Shown here one piece after another: positions 34,089 to 42,255 of a stretch of DNA of 64,000 bases. A program made the position numbers and the translations under genes. The notes under the pieces were generated by a model, which was not told the DNA's origin, made no database searches, and was given only the letters and a program-made list of their open reading frames with translations. Source of the DNA: UBA6080 sp964607515 (lineage in GTDB: Bacteria > Fermentibacterota > Fermentibacteria > Fermentibacterales > JCC-6); assembly GCA_964607515.1 (NCBI GenBank), contig CAZSKU010000003.1, positions 1 through 64,000 on the forward strand, in the 5' to 3' direction. Positions within the stretch are counted from its first letter, which is position 1. Each line of letters begins with the position of its first letter.

Positions 34089-34117
34089 TTGACAAGATAC
34101 ACCGAACTGTTTACTGT
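34089..34117 (+). promoter_or_regulatory. tyrS promoter
   Basis: A consensus TTGACA, 17 bp, and TACTGT in the upp-tyrS intergenic region, ending about 36 nt before the tyrS ATG. No T-box-like structure is evident in the short leader. Confidence 0.6.
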
Positions 34118-34153
34118 CGCCAGATGCGGAGGCAACAGGGGAAAGGCGGTTCG

Positions 34154-35386
34154 ATGGAACTTCTTGCTGCGCTTGAGGAAAGAGGCCTGGTCTACCAGAT
34201 GACCGGTGTGGGGGTTCTTGGGAAGTTTCTCGAGGACAAGCCCAGGGTTTTCTACGCCGGATTCGACGCCACAGCGGAGAGTCTGCACCTGGGGCACCTT
34301 GTTCCCCTCATGGCCGCCGCCCACATGCAGCGGGCCGGCCACAGACCCCTCATCCTGGTGGGCGGCGCCACGGCCCTGGTCGGCGACCCCTCCTTCCGGA
34401 ACACCGAGCGGCCCCTGCTTTCCCAGGACGACGTGGAGCGCTACGCGGAAGCCCTGAGAACCCAGATGACCCGTTTCCTGGATTTCGGCCCCGGCGGTGC
34501 GGTGCTGCTGAACAACGCCCGCTGGCTGCTGGATCTGAACTACATCGACTTCCTTCGCCACGTGGGAAGGCATTTCAGCGTGAACAGGATGCTCACCGCG
34601 GACAGCGTGAAGTCCAGACTGGAGACCGGCCTGAGTTTCCTGGAATTCAACTACATGCTGCTGCAGAGCTACGACTTCCTGCACCTCTTCAGGACGTGGA
34701 ACTGCGAACTGCAGCTGGGCGGGGCCGACCAGTGGGGAAACATCGTGGCGGGGGCCGACCTGGTCCGCCGGGTGGAGGGGGTAGAGGTTCACGGCATCAC
34801 GTGCCCCCTGGTGACCACCACGAGCGGTGAAAAGATGAGCAAGTCCCAGCCGGGAGGCGCCGTATGGCTGGACCCCGAACTCACGAGCCCCTACCGGTAC
34901 TACCAGTTCTGGATAAACACCGACGACCGCGACCTGGGCAGATTCCTGAGGCTCTACACATTCCTGCCCATGGAGGCCATCCTGGAGTTGGAGTCGGACA
35001 CTGGAGCGGGGCTACGGCGGGGAAAGGAGGTTCTGGCCCTGGAGGCCACCTCCATCGCCCACGGCCGGCGGGAAGCCGAAGCCGCGCGGGATGCCAGCAG
35101 GGCCCTTTTCCTTGGGGAGGGGGGCCTGGAGGGCGCGCCGACGGTTGAGATTTCCGGTGAGCGCGTTTTCCGGGGCATGACACTGGTGGACCTGTTCGTG
35201 GAATCCGGCCTCTGCCCCTCCAGGGGGGAGGTCCGGCGGCTGGCGGAACAGGGGGGGCTCTACGCCGGCGGGGAAAGGGTCACGAACCCCATGGAGCCCG
35301 TGACCCTTGAATCACTGGCCGGCGGAGGCCTTCTGCTGAGAGCCGGCAAGAAACGCTACTGCAGGGCGGTTCTGGCGGGAAACTAA
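34154..35386 (+). CDS. tyrS: Tyrosyl-tRNA synthetase
   Basis: A 410-residue class I synthetase. The HIGH-type motif is HLGHLV within FYAGFDATAESLHLGHLVPL, and the KMSKS motif lies in GEKMSKSQPGGAVW. The C-terminal S4 tRNA-binding domain is at about residues 345-410 (VDLFVESGLCPSRGEVRRLA). Start: ATG with AAAGG 7 nt upstream. Convergent with the coiled-coil lipoprotein gene; the two stop codons overlap. Confidence 0.97.
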   Translation: MELLAALEERGLVYQMTGVGVLGKFLEDKPRVFYAGFDATAESLHLGHLVPLMAAAHMQRAGHRPLILVGGATALVGDPSFRNTERPLLSQDDVERYAEALRTQMTRFLDFGPGGAVLLNNARWLLDLNYIDFLRHVGRHFSVNRMLTADSVKSRLETGLSFLEFNYMLLQSYDFLHLFRTWNCELQLGGADQWGNIVAGADLVRRVEGVEVHGITCPLVTTTSGEKMSKSQPGGAVWLDPELTSPYRYYQFWINTDDRDLGRFLRLYTFLPMEAILELESDTGAGLRRGKEVLALEATSIAHGRREAEAARDASRALFLGEGGLEGAPTVEISGERVFRGMTLVDLFVESGLCPSRGEVRRLAEQGGLYAGGERVTNPMEPVTLESLAGGGLLLRAGKKRYCRAVLAGN

Positions 35387-35874
35387 CGCCCCCCGCTGGT
35401 GCCTCCCGTGGTGCCGCCCCTGCCGCTGGTGCCTCCCGTGGTACTGCCGCGGCCGCTGGATGAGCTTCCCGAGGAGGAACCGGAGGATCTGTTCTCCAGG
35501 GTGGTTATCCGGGAGGAAAGAGATCCGATCTCCTCCTCCAGGTCGGTGATCACCGCTCTGAGACTGTCTATCTCGGCCCGGTCCAGGTCCGCCTGAGCCT
35601 GGAATTCGGTCTTCACCGAGTCTATGCCCGCCTGAATGTCCTGGAGCAGGAGGCTCATGTCCGGCATTTCTATGTCGCCGGTATCCGGAAACCGGAGGCC
35701 GTCCAGTTGATCCTCGAGGCCTTCCAGCCTCTCCTCGATGTCCTCTCCGGCGGTCCGGAGCTGGCTCACCTGTCCCGAGACGCCTTCGATCTTCTCCTCC
35801 ACCTCCTTGACCCCCGGCACCTGGCAAGCGGCCAGTAGAAGCACGAAAACCGCGACCGTAATAGAAATCTTCAT
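35383..35874 (-). CDS. Coiled-coil lipoprotein with Gly/Ser/Thr tail
   Basis: About 163 residues. The lipobox LLAAC gives a short lipidated N-terminus; then come heptad-rich segments (VEEKIEGVSGQVSQLRTAGEDIEERL, DSLRAVITDLEEEIGSLSSRI), predicted coiled coils. The C-terminal 30 residues are low complexity (SSGSSSGSSSSGRG, TTGGTSGRGG) encoded by a 30-bp tandem repeat. The layout resembles short Lpp/coiled-coil periplasmic spacers. Function unknown. It overlaps the AMMECR1 gene at its start. Confidence 0.78.
   Translation of the reverse strand: MKISITVAVFVLLLAACQVPGVKEVEEKIEGVSGQVSQLRTAGEDIEERLEGLEDQLDGLRFPDTGDIEMPDMSLLLQDIQAGIDSVKTEFQAQADLDRAEIDSLRAVITDLEEEIGSLSSRITTLENRSSGSSSGSSSSGRGSTTGGTSGRGGTTGGTSGGR
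35393..35442. repeat. 30-bp tandem repeat inside the lipoprotein gene
   Basis: The 20 bases CCGCTGGTGCCTCCCGTGGT occur at 35393 and again at 35423. In protein the repeat is the TTGGTSGRG tail. Such in-frame repeats can change copy number between strains without a frameshift. Confidence 0.7.
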
Positions 35875-36422
35875 GGTTCCCTCTCCTCCGTTTCTCTGAT
35901 GACCTGGGCGGTGTATACGAACAACTCGGTGGATCCGTCCCGGAAAGCCCCGGGATGAAGCCCCGCCTTGAGACATGCGTGGGCCAGGAATGTATCCCTG
36001 TCCCAGCCCTCCTCGACGGCTACCTGGGGCAGCAGGGTTCCCGCCCTGTGCCCCCTTCTGACGTAGACCCCGTGGACCCCGGGAACCACTTCCTCCGGGG
36101 AGGCCGGTTTCATGGGGGACAGAAGGGATATTTCCAGATCCAGCGAACCGGTTTCCTCCGGAGTCACCGGGTGGAACCTGGGGTCCCCCACCGCGGCTTC
36201 CCGGGCCATGGCCCGGATGGTGGCCCCCAGGGAACCGGTTCCGGTGAAGCTCCCGATGCAGCCCCGCAGGCGCCCGTCTTTCTTCAGGGTGACGAAGGCG
36301 CCTCCCTGAAGGGAGAAGACGGGGTCGCAGGGAATCTCCGGGGGCGCCCCTTCAGACGCAGCCCTGACCACCGCCGCCCGGGCCAGCCTGAGAAGGGCGA
36401 CGGCTTCGTCATGGTCAACCAT
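35871..36422 (-). CDS. AMMECR1-domain protein (AmmeMemoRadiSam system protein A)
   Basis: About 183 residues. Family motifs: FVTLKKDGRLRGCIGSF with the LRGCIG core, then AREAAVGDPRFHPVTPEET and LEISLLSPM, and EGWDRDTFLAHACLKAGL. It overlaps the Memo-type gene, and the two often occur with a radical SAM gene as the AmmeMemoRadiSam set of unknown function. That third gene is not next to them. I preferred the ATG at 36422 because GAGG lies upstream; an ATG four codons earlier also exists. Confidence 0.9.
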   Translation of the reverse strand: MVDHDEAVALLRLARAAVVRAASEGAPPEIPCDPVFSLQGGAFVTLKKDGRLRGCIGSFTGTGSLGATIRAMAREAAVGDPRFHPVTPEETGSLDLEISLLSPMKPASPEEVVPGVHGVYVRRGHRAGTLLPQVAVEEGWDRDTFLAHACLKAGLHPGAFRDGSTELFVYTAQVIRETEEREP

Positions 36423-37218
36423 TCCTGACCTCATCCCTGAGTATCATTCCCGAGAAGTAGCCCACCACCTGGCTCTCGCCGGCGCCGGCGTCCGCGGAGG
36501 TCGAGTAGTGGACCTCGACCCCCCGGTCGGCCCCCGCCAGAGCCGCGTAGTAGAGAAGAACAGCGATTCCGGCGGAACCGCACGCCTCGCCGCCCCGGGC
36601 CAGGGCTGAGGCCAGCCTTTCCGGCGAGAGGGAGATGAACGCGTCCCTGACCGTCGAATCGAGTCTGACCGCCTCCCCCAGGGGATGGTAGTGGGAAAGG
36701 TCGCTGCTGGCTACGAAAAAGGCGCCCCCGGTCTCCCGGTAAAGAACCGAGGCCAGTTCCCGCTGGAAAACGGGATCGTCCGAAACGGTTACCACGGGCA
36801 GAATCCTGGTTCCCGGCCAGCGGTGCTTGACGAAGGGGAGCTGCACCTCCAGGCTGTGTTCCTGGAATACACCGGAACCGATGCCCATCCGGCGAACCCT
36901 TCCGGCGGCTTCCACCTCGACCTCCACCGGCCCGAGGGGGGTCTCGAAGGCGTCCACGTCGGGAATCACCGCACCCCGAACGTAGAACCGATGGCTCGGG
37001 GCGCAGATGATAACCAGGCCCGGATCGTCCGGCGCCGCGGCGTAAGCCTTGCCCGCGGTGCCGCCGGAGTACTGGAGGCCGGCGTGGGGAACCACCATCC
37101 CCACGGCTCCCGGCAGGGGGTGGAAGTCGCCGGTGAGCCTGGCGACGGTTTCCTGGAGAACAACGGGGTTTCCGGGGTAGAAGCTCCCGGCGAACCCCGG
37201 TTCAAGGGTTCTCGCCAA
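36415..37218 (-). CDS. MEMO1-like protein (AmmeMemoRadiSam system protein B)
   Basis: A 267-residue homologue of Memo, structurally related to class III extradiol dioxygenases. Metal-ligand regions: VVPHAGLQYSGGTAGKAY and CAPSHRFYV, with EHSLEVQLPFVKHRW and SSDLSHYHP. Memo binds iron or copper in other systems. The TTG start has GGAGG 6 nt upstream and overlaps the dapB stop by 17 nt. The adjoining AMMECR1 gene is its usual partner. Confidence 0.92.
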   Translation of the reverse strand: MARTLEPGFAGSFYPGNPVVLQETVARLTGDFHPLPGAVGMVVPHAGLQYSGGTAGKAYAAAPDDPGLVIICAPSHRFYVRGAVIPDVDAFETPLGPVEVEVEAAGRVRRMGIGSGVFQEHSLEVQLPFVKHRWPGTRILPVVTVSDDPVFQRELASVLYRETGGAFFVASSDLSHYHPLGEAVRLDSTVRDAFISLSPERLASALARGGEACGSAGIAVLLYYAALAGADRGVEVHYSTSADAGAGESQVVGYFSGMILRDEVRNG

Positions 37219-37906
37219 GCAGGTCCTCCATCCCGTAGAGCCCCGGCTTTTTCCCGAGGACGAAAATCGCCGCCCTGAGGGCGCCCAGGGCGAAAACCCT
37301 TCTTCCGGTGGCGGCATGGGTCAGACAGAGCCTCTCCCCGTCCCCCAGAAGGTGTACCTGGTGTTCTCCCGCAACGTCGCCTCCCCTGAGGGAGTGGACT
37401 CCGATCTCACCCGGAGGTCGTCCGGCGCCTCGACCGGAGCGGCCGTACACCCTCTCCCCGGGGATTCCTTCCATAAGGGCCGCCGCGGTGCCGCTGGGGC
37501 TGTCGGCTTTGCCCCGATGGTGGATCTCCACGATCTCCATGTCGAAGCCGCCGCCCAGCATAGACAGGGCTTCCCTCACCAGCCGGTTCAGCACGAATAC
37601 CCCGGCGCTCATGTTGGCGCTGTAGAAAACCGCCCGGTCCCGGGACCAGCGGGACAACATTGAACGATGTTCCCGGGAAAGACCCGTGGTTCCCGTCACC
37701 AGCGCGGCGGGGGTGCCCTCGAGAATCCCCTCCAGGTTGCCCCAGGCGTCGGGTGTGCTGAAATCCACGAGGACTTCCGTTCCCGGGGGAACGTCCAGGG
37801 GGGTGTCCCGGTCTATCCGGGCGCTCACGATAATGGACTGCTCCAAGGCTTCCTGGATCACCAGCCTTCCCATGCGCCCCGAAGCCCCGAAGACGCCTAT
37901 GGTCAT
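37202..37906 (-). CDS. dapB: 4-hydroxy-tetrahydrodipicolinate reductase
   Basis: A 234-residue NAD(P)H-dependent reductase of the lysine/meso-diaminopimelate pathway. N-terminal GASGRMG nucleotide loop; LVTGTTGLS; the catalytic EIHHRGKADSPSGTA motif with His-His and Lys. It starts in an ATGA overlap with dapA, so both steps are co-translated. DAP is needed for peptidoglycan in this diderm. Confidence 0.96.
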   Translation of the reverse strand: MTIGVFGASGRMGRLVIQEALEQSIIVSARIDRDTPLDVPPGTEVLVDFSTPDAWGNLEGILEGTPAALVTGTTGLSREHRSMLSRWSRDRAVFYSANMSAGVFVLNRLVREALSMLGGGFDMEIVEIHHRGKADSPSGTAAALMEGIPGERVYGRSGRGAGRPPGEIGVHSLRGGDVAGEHQVHLLGDGERLCLTHAATGRRVFALGALRAAIFVLGKKPGLYGMEDLLGENP

Positions 37907-38778
37907 CGGAGGATTCCGGCTCCGGCCAGGGCGCATCGGACGGCCTCCCGGCATGACTCCCCCGGGGCCACCAGGGGAAGCCGGGGCGACGGGTCCGGGA
38001 AGATTCCCAGCAGGCCCAGAGCGACCTTGACCGGCCCGGGGTTGGTTTCCAGGAACAGGGCTCTGAACAGGGGGAACAGCCTCTCGTGGATCCTCCTGGC
38101 GGCCTCCACGTTTCCCGCGAGCCCCTGGCGGATCATCTCGCCCATGGCTGCGGGAGCGACGTTGGAGGTCACTGAGACCACCCCCCGGGAACCCAGGAAA
38201 GCCTGGGCCAGGGCAAGATGGTCGTCACCGGAGAAGTAGGCGATGTCGCAGGCCTTCCGGATCTCGGTAACCCTTTCCACAGTGCCGGCGGCGTCCTTGA
38301 TGGCCGCTATGTTCGGGTGCCCGCCCAGAGCCGCCACGGTGTCCACGTTCATTCCCACGCCGGTACGGCCCGGAACGTTGTACATCATCACGGGCTTTTC
38401 CGAGGCGTCGGCCACCGCGGAAAAGTGGGCGATCTGGCCGGCCGGGGTGGGCTTGTTGTAGTAGGGGGTTATCACCAGCACCCCGTCTATTCCCGTTCTG
38501 ACAGCTTCCCGGGTGAAACGCAGGGTGGTCTCCGTGCAGTTGGTGCCGGTGCCCCCCAGGACGGGTACCGCCCCGGAAGCCCTTTCCACAACGGTCTCCA
38601 TGACCCGGAGCCTCTCGGCTTCGCTCATGGTGGCCGGCTCTCCGGTGCAGCCGCACGCCAGAAGCCCTTCAACTCCCTGATCTATCTGGAAGTCCACCAG
38701 TCGGCCCAGGGCCCGGTAGTCCGGCGCCCCCTGGGCGAAGGGGGTAGCCAGGGCGGTGAAGGTTCCCCTGAGGGTCAT
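37903..38778 (-). CDS. dapA: 4-hydroxy-tetrahydrodipicolinate synthase
   Basis: A 291-residue (beta/alpha)8 aldolase condensing pyruvate and aspartate semialdehyde. The motifs are CGCTGEPATMSEAE, YNVPGRTGVGM with the catalytic Tyr, and AAIKDAAG with the Schiff-base Lys. The usual GTTGE is GCTGE here, so a Thr is replaced by Cys at the substrate loop; activity is still likely, but N-acetylneuraminate lyase-type relatives cannot be excluded by this alone. dapB follows in overlap. Confidence 0.93.
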   Translation of the reverse strand: MTLRGTFTALATPFAQGAPDYRALGRLVDFQIDQGVEGLLACGCTGEPATMSEAERLRVMETVVERASGAVPVLGGTGTNCTETTLRFTREAVRTGIDGVLVITPYYNKPTPAGQIAHFSAVADASEKPVMMYNVPGRTGVGMNVDTVAALGGHPNIAAIKDAAGTVERVTEIRKACDIAYFSGDDHLALAQAFLGSRGVVSVTSNVAPAAMGEMIRQGLAGNVEAARRIHERLFPLFRALFLETNPGPVKVALGLLGIFPDPSPRLPLVAPGESCREAVRCALAGAGILR

Positions 38779-39533
38779 TTCTGTTCCCGTTTGTCTATCA
38801 TGTCCAGGAAGGGCTTCATAAGCTCGATGGGAATGGGGAAGGCGATGGTGGAGTTGTTCTCCGTGGCGATCTCGCCCAGGGTCTGAAGGTACCTCAGCTG
38901 AAGGGCCACCGGATGCTGCTCGATCACCTGGGCTGCCTCGCTGAGCTTCTTGGAGGCCTGGAATTCGGCGTCGGCCCTGATTACCTTGGACCTGCGGTCA
39001 CGCTCGGCCTCGGCCTCCTTGGCCATGACCCTCTGCATCTCCACGGGCAGGTCCACGTGCTTGACCTCCACGGCGGTGACTTTGATGCCCCAGGGGTCGG
39101 TCATCCGGTCGAGGATGTCCTGGAGCTTGCCGTTAATCTCGTCCCGCTCCGCCAGGAGCTGGTCCAGGGTGGTCTCGCCCAGAACGCTCCGAAGGGTGGT
39201 CTGGGCCAGCTGGTTGGTGGCGTACATGTAGTTGGTGACCTCCAGCACGGCCTTCTTGGGGTCCATGACCCGGTAGTAGGCCACCGCGTTGACCTTCACG
39301 CTGACGTTGTCCCGGGTGATGATGTCCTGGGGAGGCACGTCCATGGTGATGATTCGAAGGTCCACCTTCTTGAGGACGTCTATGATCGGGAACACCAGCA
39401 CCAACCCCGGCCCCTTGAGGCCGATAACCTTGCCGAGCCGGAAAACCACTCCCCTCTGGTACTCCTTCAGGACCCGTAGGGAGATGAGCAGGAAGAACCC
39501 GATGATGCCCAGCGGAATGCAGACAGGACCCAT
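38775..39533 (-). CDS. SPFH/stomatin-like (slipin) membrane protein
   Basis: A 252-residue protein: N-terminal membrane hairpin (IPLGIIGFFLLISLRVL), then the SPFH domain (EYQRGVVFRLGKV, RIITMDVPPQDIITRDNVSVKVNAVAYY) and a C-terminal coiled coil (EMQRVMAKEAEAERDRRSKVI). Slipins form membrane microdomain rings and are usually paired with NfeD; an NfeD-type gene lies just upstream on the transcript. AAAGGAG precedes the ATG. Confidence 0.93.
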   Translation of the reverse strand: MGPVCIPLGIIGFFLLISLRVLKEYQRGVVFRLGKVIGLKGPGLVLVFPIIDVLKKVDLRIITMDVPPQDIITRDNVSVKVNAVAYYRVMDPKKAVLEVTNYMYATNQLAQTTLRSVLGETTLDQLLAERDEINGKLQDILDRMTDPWGIKVTAVEVKHVDLPVEMQRVMAKEAEAERDRRSKVIRADAEFQASKKLSEAAQVIEQHPVALQLRYLQTLGEIATENNSTIAFPIPIELMKPFLDMIDKREQK

Positions 39534-39549
39534 GGAAAGCTCCTTTCGG

Positions 39550-39840
39550 TTAACAGGGTTCGACTATGAGAACCGGGTCGTCCGGATCGTAGGCCACAAC
39601 CTTCGCTTCGGCGCCGGAAGCCAGCGGGGAGCCGGACCTGCACCACCAGAGTTCCCCCCTGATCTCCATCACCTGCCTCCCCCTGAAGCCCCGGGCTTTT
39701 CTGATGATCCCGCATTCCCCGACCATGCCGTCGTAGCCGGTCATTCTGGGGCCTTTCTGGGCCTTGAGACCCAGAAACAGAAGGAACACCAGTATAAGAA
39801 GGACGCATGCGGCGGTGATGATCAAGGCGATCTGGCTCAT
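39550..39840 (-). CDS. NfeD-like membrane protein
   Basis: A 96-residue protein: one membrane helix (IALIITAACVLLILVFLLFLGL) and a small OB-fold NfeD C-terminal domain (GYDGMVGECGIIRKARGF, GELWWCRSGSPLASGAEAKVVAYDPDDPVLIVEP). It lacks the protease domain of long NfeD. The ATG at 39840 overlaps the pilT stop and follows GGAGGG. It is the typical partner of the slipin encoded next. Confidence 0.88.
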   Translation of the reverse strand: MSQIALIITAACVLLILVFLLFLGLKAQKGPRMTGYDGMVGECGIIRKARGFRGRQVMEIRGELWWCRSGSPLASGAEAKVVAYDPDDPVLIVEPC

Positions 39841-40946
39841 TCCACCCTCCAATCCTCAGCGGATTCCACACCCTTTATCCTCAGCATGAGCCCCGTAGGG
39901 TTCGTGGCCGCGGACAGGGCGGTCTCCTGGTCTATGGCGCCATCGGAGAGCAGCCTGTAGAGTGCCATGTCAAAGGTCTGCATGCCGTACTGCCTGCCGC
40001 TCTGCTCCATGGTTTCGGGGATGAGGTAGGTCTTCTCCGGGTCGGTTATGCAGTTCATGATGGTGGATGTGTGCATCATTATCTCGCACGCCAGCACCCT
40101 CTCGCCGCTGTCGTCGCACCGGGGAAGAAGCCTCTGGCTTATCACCGCCCGGAGCAGACCGCCCAGTTGAATCCTGACCTGCTTCTGCTGGTGGGCCGGG
40201 AACATGTCAATGATCCGGTTCACGGTTTCCGGAGCGTCGGTGGTATGCAGGGTGCTCATGACGAGGTGGCCGGTTTCCGCCCCGGTCAGGGCTATCAGGG
40301 CGGTTTCCGCGTCTCGCATCTCCCCGATGAGGATGACGTCCGGGTCCTGCCGGAAAACGGACCGGAGGGCGTTGGCCCAGCCCGGAGTGTCTATGCCGAC
40401 CTCCCTCTGGCATACGCTGGACTTCCTGTCGGCGTGGAGGAACTCGATGGGGTCCTCTATCGTCACGATGTGGGCTTTCCTGTGTTCGTTGACGTGTCTT
40501 ATCATGGCCGCCAGAGTGGTGGACTTGCCGCTCCCGGTGGCCCCGGTGACCAGCACCAGCCCCCTTCTTGTCATGGCGATGTCCTTCACCGCCTGGGGAA
40601 GGCCCAGCTTCTCGATGTCGGGAACGGTGAAGGGGATCTTCCTCATGACCACCGCCGGGGTTCCCCGCTGGTGGAAGATGTTCACCCTGAACCTCGCCTT
40701 GCCCCCGAGGCTGTACGCAAGGTCCACCTCGTTCCCATCACCGAGGCTCGCGAGTTGTTTCTCGCTGGCCATCTCGCCGATGATCCGCTGCAGGTGCTCG
40801 GTGCCGAACTCGGGAAAACCCTTGGCGTGGATGATGTGGCCGGAACGGCGGACGATGGGCGGAGAACCCGCCTTGAAGTGAATATCGCTTACCTGGTCGT
40901 CAACCAGTGCGTCAAGGATCTGGTCAATAGCCTTGTCCCGAGCCAT
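39837..40946 (-). CDS. pilT: Type IV pilus retraction ATPase PilT
   Basis: A 369-residue hexameric ATPase of the secretion/pilus superfamily. Walker A is TGATGSGKSTTLAAMI, the Asp box reads IVTIEDPIEFLH, Walker B lies in DVILIGEMRDAETALIAL, and the His box in GHLVMSTLHTTDAPETVNRI. The AIRNLIRE-type retraction signal is not obvious at the C-terminus, so it could be a PilT/PilU-like variant. Prepilin-like genes near the right end of the window may belong to the same machine. It overlaps nadD by 23 nt. Confidence 0.93.
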   Translation of the reverse strand: MARDKAIDQILDALVDDQVSDIHFKAGSPPIVRRSGHIIHAKGFPEFGTEHLQRIIGEMASEKQLASLGDGNEVDLAYSLGGKARFRVNIFHQRGTPAVVMRKIPFTVPDIEKLGLPQAVKDIAMTRRGLVLVTGATGSGKSTTLAAMIRHVNEHRKAHIVTIEDPIEFLHADRKSSVCQREVGIDTPGWANALRSVFRQDPDVILIGEMRDAETALIALTGAETGHLVMSTLHTTDAPETVNRIIDMFPAHQQKQVRIQLGGLLRAVISQRLLPRCDDSGERVLACEIMMHTSTIMNCITDPEKTYLIPETMEQSGRQYGMQTFDMALYRLLSDGAIDQETALSAATNPTGLMLRIKGVESAEDWRVE

Positions 40947-41511
40947 ACAACCCCTTTTCCCGTATATATGCTCTTACTTCATCGGTTACAAGGTATCTGA
41001 TGCTGCTTCCCCGGGATACCCTTTCCCTTATCTGGGTTGAGGACAGACATACTCCCGGGAACTCGAACAGCCTCACCCCGGACAGCCAGTCCCCGGAAAC
41101 GCCCTCGGTCGAGAAACCCGGCCTGGTGCCCACCACAACGTCGGCCTCCCGGAGGATCCTGTCAGGTTCCCTCCACAGGTGCATCTCCGCCAGGCTGTCC
41201 ATTCCCAGGATCAGACAGGGTCTGCCCCGGGAATGAGCCGAAAGGCGTTCTATCAGATTGACAGTGTAGGAAGGACCGGTCACGGGTTCCATGTCCAGCA
41301 CGGAAAACCGGTCGTCGCCGGAGATGGACATCTCAAGCATCCGCAGCCTGTGGGCGAAAGGGGTAACCCGGGGAAGCCGCTTATGGGGCGGATGCCTGGC
41401 GGGGATAAAATGGACTCGGTCCAGGCGGAACCTCTCCATGGCTTCCTGGGCCAGGACCAGATGCCCCAGGTGGGGCGGATCGAAGGTGCCTCCCAGAAAA
41501 CCGGGAGTCAT
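40924..41511 (-). CDS. nadD: Nicotinate-nucleotide adenylyltransferase
   Basis: A 195-residue NMN/NaMN adenylyltransferase of NAD synthesis. Nucleotidyltransferase motifs: GGTFDPPHLGHLVLAQEA with the HxGH site, FIPARHPPHK, and the C-terminal SSTQIRERV. Start in ATGA overlap with the BamD-like gene. Confidence 0.95.
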   Translation of the reverse strand: MTPGFLGGTFDPPHLGHLVLAQEAMERFRLDRVHFIPARHPPHKRLPRVTPFAHRLRMLEMSISGDDRFSVLDMEPVTGPSYTVNLIERLSAHSRGRPCLILGMDSLAEMHLWREPDRILREADVVVGTRPGFSTEGVSGDWLSGVRLFEFPGVCLSSTQIRERVSRGSSIRYLVTDEVRAYIREKGLYGSGQGY

Positions 41512-42248
41512 CTCTCCTCCGAGAGGATCTCCTCCACCCTGAGCAGTTCTTCCGGCGAGAGAGCGCCTTCGTCCACGGCCCTCCGGTAATAACTCCTGGC
41601 GGAATAGTCGTTCCCCTGGGCCTGGTAGGCGTCGCCGATGGTGAGCATTATCCTGCCGCGGCTGGAGGCCTCGGGATAGCTGTCAAGCGCTTCCCTGAGG
41701 TAGAGGATGGCGGCGTCGGGCCTGTCTCTTCGAAGGTAGAAGCGGCCGGTGTCCAACGCCCTGAGGGCCAGATGATCGTCGATTCTGGAAAGAAGGCTTT
41801 CCGCCTGCTCCCTCAGCTCGGAGCCGGGATACCTGTCGAGGAACAGCTCGACCTCCTCCCGGGCACGGATCACCGGAGCCGGGTCCCGGCGATGGTCGCG
41901 CCGCTGCATCCAGAGAGTCTGAGCAAGGGCAAGCTGCGCGTCGTCCGCCCAGGCTCCCCTGGGAAACTCGTTCACCACCCGGTAGAGCCCGAACTCGGCG
42001 TCGGCCCAAAGCCTCATCTCCCGGTTGCACAGGGCTCCCCGGAGAAGGAAGAAGTCGTAGAGCTCGTCACCGGGGAATCTGAACTGGAGCTCGGTGTAGA
42101 GCAGGGAGGCCCGGGACCACTGTCCCTGGTCGAACCTTTCGGCGGCGGCCTGAACCAGAGCCTCCCGGGACATTCCCTCGGAGGCCGCGGATGTTCCGCA
42201 GGCGCACATCCACAGAAGCGCCGCGACTGTTATCAGCTTCCGGTACAT
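41508..42248 (-). CDS. bamD: BamD-like outer-membrane assembly lipoprotein
   Basis: A 246-residue lipoprotein (LLWMCAC lipobox) with five TPR-like units: AAERFDQGQWSRASLLYTELQFRFPGDE, AEFGLYRVVNEFPRGAWADDAQLALAQ, REEVELFLDRYPGSELREQA. This is the BamD/ComL pattern. BamD docks with BamA and helps insert outer-membrane beta-barrels. bamA is not in the window. AGGAGAGG precedes the ATG. Confidence 0.88.
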   Translation of the reverse strand: MYRKLITVAALLWMCACGTSAASEGMSREALVQAAAERFDQGQWSRASLLYTELQFRFPGDELYDFFLLRGALCNREMRLWADAEFGLYRVVNEFPRGAWADDAQLALAQTLWMQRRDHRRDPAPVIRAREEVELFLDRYPGSELREQAESLLSRIDDHLALRALDTGRFYLRRDRPDAAILYLREALDSYPEASSRGRIMLTIGDAYQAQGNDYSARSYYRRAVDEGALSPEELLRVEEILSEER

Positions 42249-42255
42249 TCCTCTC

